The translations under genes and the position numbers were made by a program. From Aselliscus stoliczkanus (taxonomy: Eukaryota > Chordata > Mammalia > Chiroptera > Hipposideridae), in contig CM066733.1 of NCBI GenBank assembly GCA_033961575.1, forward strand, positions 65,036,921 through 65,100,920: a stretch of DNA of 64,000 nucleotides. Reading direction: 5' to 3'. Positions 60,086-64,000 of this stretch are shown piece by piece. The notes under the pieces were generated by a model. It saw only the letters and a program-made list of their open reading frames with translations. It had not been told where the DNA came from and did not search any database. Each line of letters starts with the position of its first letter. The first letter of the stretch is position 1.

Positions 60086-60520
60086 TGACTTCTAACAATA
60101 GAATATGACAAACATTATGGGATGTTATTCCCCTGATTACCGTATATGGTACAAGACTGTCTTAAAAGCAGCCTGGAGTAAGTGATTCTTCTGGCAGGCT
60201 TAATGACATAAGTGGCCTTGTTGGAGAACCCCATGTGACAGGGGAGTGTAGGTGGCCTCAAGGGTCTCAGGTAGCCTCTAGCCAACAGTCAGCAAAAATC
60301 CAAGGTTCTCATTCTGGCAACTGCAAGTAAATGAATCCTTCCCACAACCTGAATGAGTTGGAAGTGGATTCTTCCCCATTTGAGCTTCCACATGAAAATG
60401 CATTCCAGCCAGCACCTTGATTTCAGCCTGTGAGACCCTGAGCAAAGGACCCGGTTATAATAGCGGGGTCCTGATCTGGGCTCCTGACCCATGGAAATCA
60501 AAGGCTACTAGATTTAGGAC
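60086..60520 (+). repeat. Old interspersed repeat, plus-strand arm of an inverted pair
   Basis: Inverse partner of 58231-58525 and longer at its right end (CCTTGATTTCAGCCTGTGAG, CTCCTGACCCATGGAAATC). Probably an old MER/LTR-type family. Confidence 0.75.
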
Positions 60521-60679
60521 ATCAGGGCTTCATGTAACATAATGACTAGATGATGCCTGAGATCCCTTATAGGCCAGAGACTCTAGGATTCTAATTACAA
60601 TTAAATAAATGATGCCATTTTCTTCTAGTTTGACTTATATAACCCTCTCCTTATAGTAATTCAACATCCATAACTACTA

Positions 60680-60885
60680 TCCTGGTATAGCCATTTGCCA
60701 GCCATGTTCCCTGCTCACATCATTATATCTCTCTGTGCCTTAGTTTTTGCAGCTGTAAAACATGGACAATAATATTCCCTACCTCACAAGCTTATTGTGA
60801 AGATGAAATGAGCTAATATATACAAGGCACTTAGAATAATACCTAGCACAGAGTGAGCACTCTATAAATGTTGGTTCTTCTTATT
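60680..60885 (+). repeat. MIR SINE
   Basis: CTCTGTGCCTTAGTTTTTGC, GATGAAATGAGCTAATATAT, TAATACCTAGCACAGAGTGA, CTCTATAAATGTTGGTTCTT. Confidence 0.88.
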
Positions 60886-61112
60886 TGACTTCCTACTGTC
60901 TGTCATCACTACCACCACCATCACCATCATCACAATTATTGTTGAAAGAAGTCAATTCTTGCTTTAAACACTCCAGTGCAAATTTCTAAGAGACTCTAGA
61001 AGCCAGGAGGCAAAGGGCTTGGTTTTCTGGGCACTGTAGTTGGCGCTGAAGTTCAGATGAGCAAAAAAGGATAGAAATACTTGTATGGAAGTGAAATGTT
61101 GTGTCATTTGGC

Positions 61113-61319
61113 ACTAGGGGTGCCAAAAAAATATATACATATTTTAAGAGATGTTATCTATGCTCAAACAGCAGTTCGCAGAAATCAGAAGTGTCTGGAC
61201 ACTGATGATATCCACTTTGAGCACCTCTTCTAATGACAGAAGTCAAACGTGGCTTGCATTCATCTTTTTATCGGTATACATTAAGTGTTACAATTCAAAC
61301 AGTTTTTTCCTTTCTTAAA

Positions 61320-61378
<59 letters not shown>

Positions 61379-61394
61379 GCACCCTTCGCAGTAT
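61113..61394. mobile_element. Mariner/Tc1-type MITE with internal (TA)n
   Basis: Second copy of the element at 6123-6361. The left end has AGGGGTGCCAAAAAAA, the right end TTTGGCACCCTT. The middle shares TTCGCAGAAATCAGAAGTG and GTTTTTTCCTTTCTTAAAAT. Terminal repeats are more eroded than in the first copy. Confidence 0.85.
61322..61376. repeat. (TA)n microsatellite inside the MITE
   Basis: About 55 bp of pure TA at the spot where the sister element has TGTGTATACT. Confidence 0.95.
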
Positions 61395-63347
61395 TGATCC
61401 ACCTACTTCTCTGTATCTCATCAGAGTGGCACCGGCTGTACGTGTAAATAAGTTCCAGAAAGTACCTACAATGTATTATGAAAGAAAACCAGGATATTTT
61501 AGGATATCTCTCTGGAAGTTGATGGCAACTCTCCCTCAAATTGCTCCTTACATAGAGAGAATTCTGAGAGTAATGAGTCTTGTGGCTAACCTCATAAGAC
61601 TTTCTTAGGATTGAGACTGTAATGAGGCTCTAGAAGACTATGAACCAAAAGTCCTACAAGTCCCCAAACCTCTCTTACTGGCTTCACAGTGTTTGGCAAG
61701 TCACCTCACCTCTCTGAGTCTCTGTTTCCTTATCTCTGTACTAGATCTGCCCGCATACCTCACTTCACTGGATTGCGGACCAGACAAAGGTGCCTTGGAA
61801 GCTGAAAAATACTGCGTTAGATGTGAAATTGCATTATTATACTTCCTAACTAATGGCTACCAAGCTATCTGAAACAGAACTTTTCACTTCATTTCTGATT
61901 AATTTTCAAAGTTATATAACTGAACCTAAAAAGCAAAGATAAGCGTAAGATCTCACTGGAAAATATGGAGGGAAATGACTTTTCTCCAGGAAATTTACAC
62001 CAATAACTTTGTGATAAGAAAGTGAACATGGTCCATCAATTTATCTAAGGTGATTCTGTTAAATTGTCTTCCTCCTTCCAACTCCAGATGATTGGAAATG
62101 GTACAGAAATAATGCATTTCATGAAAAAGGAAACCACAGTTTGTGGCAGTTAAGAAGCTAGTACAACTGACATCATTTCTGACAAAACCTACACTTCTAC
62201 ATTTATGTAATTATGACACCTCCTTTTTTCATTTCTAGACTTTTAAATCAGGAAGTTCCATCGAATATTGAGCTAATTTCTTCACTGACATTTAGCTCTA
62301 AATGTCAAGTTGCTCCAAAATCTTTTCCTTGATTTTATGGCTCTCAGCCTTATTCAATGGATAAAAACTCAGTTAGCATGATGTCATCTGGGGACTCTCC
62401 AGTATGAGAAAATGCGTAAGTGCCTGCGAGAAGAAAGAGAGAATTAGAATTATTGCTGCTAAGTTGGAATCAGGCTTGAGACCAAAATGAAAATCAGTCA
62501 ATGCAATGCCTTATAACTCTGGATAGTTTTAGGATGACTAGGGGAAGATCTAGCGTGTAGTTGATCAAGATGAACAGCATTCCATAGTGCCATAGAAACT
62601 TGCATTTGTCAGACATCTTTCATTTGAGAAGAGACGTACCATATTTTTCAGATATTGCTGGGAAATTAGATAAAGTAGATGTGAGATCACAGAAGATTAT
62701 TGTTGGAAGGAACCTTAGTGATCTCTTAGTTTTTCATTTTCCTGATGAAGAACAAAATTTAAAAAGGTGAAGAGGTTTGTGAAAGGCAGTCAGGCTGGTT
62801 GGTGGCAGTGACAATAGGACCCAAGGCTTCTGGATGAGCACATTAAATATTTTGGGAGGAAAGGGACTTTTCAAGTTCAGGCACTTAAACTTTATCTGGA
62901 ATTCAAAGAATTTTGATTGGAATCTAAAGTGAGTTGCCCATTTCCCTACCTTAGATTAATGTAATTTAATGTGAAATGGGACACAGGCACATAAGTAGGA
63001 CTTCAGCTTAACTTGTAATGCAGTAGCTCTTCCTCAACCCCAACTCTACCCCTCCAGGAACACTGCAACTATTTGCAAGGCTTAGATATCAGCCTTCCAT
63101 TAGCTGAATACCATTGACTTTAGCCACAGCTGATATATAAGCAAAGGAGCAATGCATTCCCTGGACAGAGGAGACAGTGCTCTCTCACCGATAGCAGATG
63201 GGAGCTCCTCCATTTCCAGGAATACTTTAGGGAGATGGATGTGCCCAACATTAGGTCACAAGCACCTGGCCTGTGCCCACTGCTCATTAGCTGGCACAAG
63301 AGGAATGATTCCTCAGTAAGGATGCAATTGGTGGTCAATGTCACAGA
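61395..63347. other. Intergenic, no gene recognised
   Basis: MIR fragment at about 61690-61745 (GGCAAGTCACCTCACCTCTC) and an old-repeat trace near 62740-62840. Otherwise complex sequence without assignable features. Confidence 0.45.
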
Positions 63348-63559
63348 TTTATGTATACTCTGAGAAAATGGCAGTAATGGGATGAAATCAAAAGTGGCAC
63401 TTGCTGGTCTCTGTGAACATCCTATCCCCAGCATTGTTCTGTCAGCCCTGAGCTTTATGTATACTCTGAGAAAATGGCAGTAATGGGATGAAATCAAAAG
63501 TGGCACTTGCTGGTCTCTGTGAACATCCTATCCCCAGCATTGTTCTGTCAGCCCTGAGC
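63348..63559. repeat. Exact 106-bp tandem duplication
   Basis: 63348-63453 is repeated base for base at 63454-63559, each starting TTTATGTATACTCTGAG and ending CAGCCCTGAGC. No difference found on reading. Confidence 0.96.
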
Positions 63560-64000
63560 GCCAACCAGAAACTCTGGACACATGGATGGCTGATACCTCA
63601 CACTTCCCAAGTAAATTTGTGAAAAGTTGCCATTGAGTTTTCCTCATGTGTCATAGTCACATTCTCCCTTCCTATGTTTTATAACCTTTGGTTTCTTGTA
63701 ACTCACCTTTGTGCTGCAACGGGTTGAAAAACTTTGCTAATTTGGGTTTGGCGGGTAAATCTGATGAGTTTTGCTACACACAAAAAAAAAACAAGTCATT
63801 TGAATATTAATTAAATAGTATCCTTTGGATGATGGTCTACGATCACACAGCCAATTGGTTACTGGTCAGAAATACAGGGCAGGTATTCTGACTTGTGGGT
63901 GACTGCTCCCTAATTCACAACATTGACCTCTACTACGAAATTCAGGCTTAGGAAAATTTTTTAATGTCAGAGGTTAATTTCCTTACTGTTTTTATTTTTA
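63560..64000. other. Intergenic, nothing recognised
   Basis: No gene or repeat recognised up to the window edge. Confidence 0.5.

Noticed and set aside
61285..61608. Tyr-Ile repeat frame
   Set aside because: Translation of the (TA)n array.
63120..63506. 128-codon minus-strand frame with an internal repeat
   Set aside because: The repeat comes from the 106-bp tandem DNA duplication; no protein family is evident.

Overview
This is a gene-poor stretch of a mammalian nuclear genome, most likely from a bat. The evidence is ancient mammal-wide repeats (MIR, LINE-2, hAT/MER5-type and MaLR-like elements) overlaid by much younger tRNA-derived SINEs with intact target-site duplications (TSDs). One SINE body ends in a tail recalling SINEs I remember from rhinolophoid (yinpterochiropteran) bats. 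The species assignment is inference; the mammalian assignment is firm. I find no intact protein-coding gene, tRNA gene, rRNA gene or CRISPR array.

The one gene-derived locus is a processed pseudogene of PES1 (pescadillo, a ribosome-biogenesis factor) on the + strand at about 32.5-35.1 kb. It is intronless, carries the 5' leader, the whole diverged reading frame, the 3' UTR and a poly(A) tail, is flanked by a 14-bp TSD, and is broken by six frameshifts and two further stops. Its 3' UTR runs past an apparent proximal poly(A) signal and ends in a MIR element that supplies a second one.

Layout: 0-15 kb holds long and short SINEs, a mariner-type MITE, a probable LTR, MIR, LINE-2 and (GT)n/(CCCT)n arrays. 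15-30 kb holds short SINEs, a nested insertion with three copies of one target site, an antisense LINE-1 3' end and interrupted LINE-2 copies. 30-36 kb holds the PES1 retrocopy. 36-42 kb is AT-rich, with more SINEs, a possible decayed antisense coding stretch and a repeat containing a near-perfect 61-nt hairpin. 42-56 kb holds MIR, LINE-2, LTR-like and LINE-1 remnants and a long polypyrimidine tract. 56-64 kb holds a SINE, an inverted pair of about 300-bp repeats, a MaLR-like LTR, a second mariner MITE with a (TA)n array, and an exact 106-bp tandem duplication.

The window is mainly a record of retrotransposition by LINE-1 machinery (SINEs, a LINE-1 stub and PES1 mRNA) plus older DNA-transposon activity. 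I see no new defence, metabolic or regulatory system. Repeat family names are from memory of consensus sequences and are approximate, as are the ends of old repeats.
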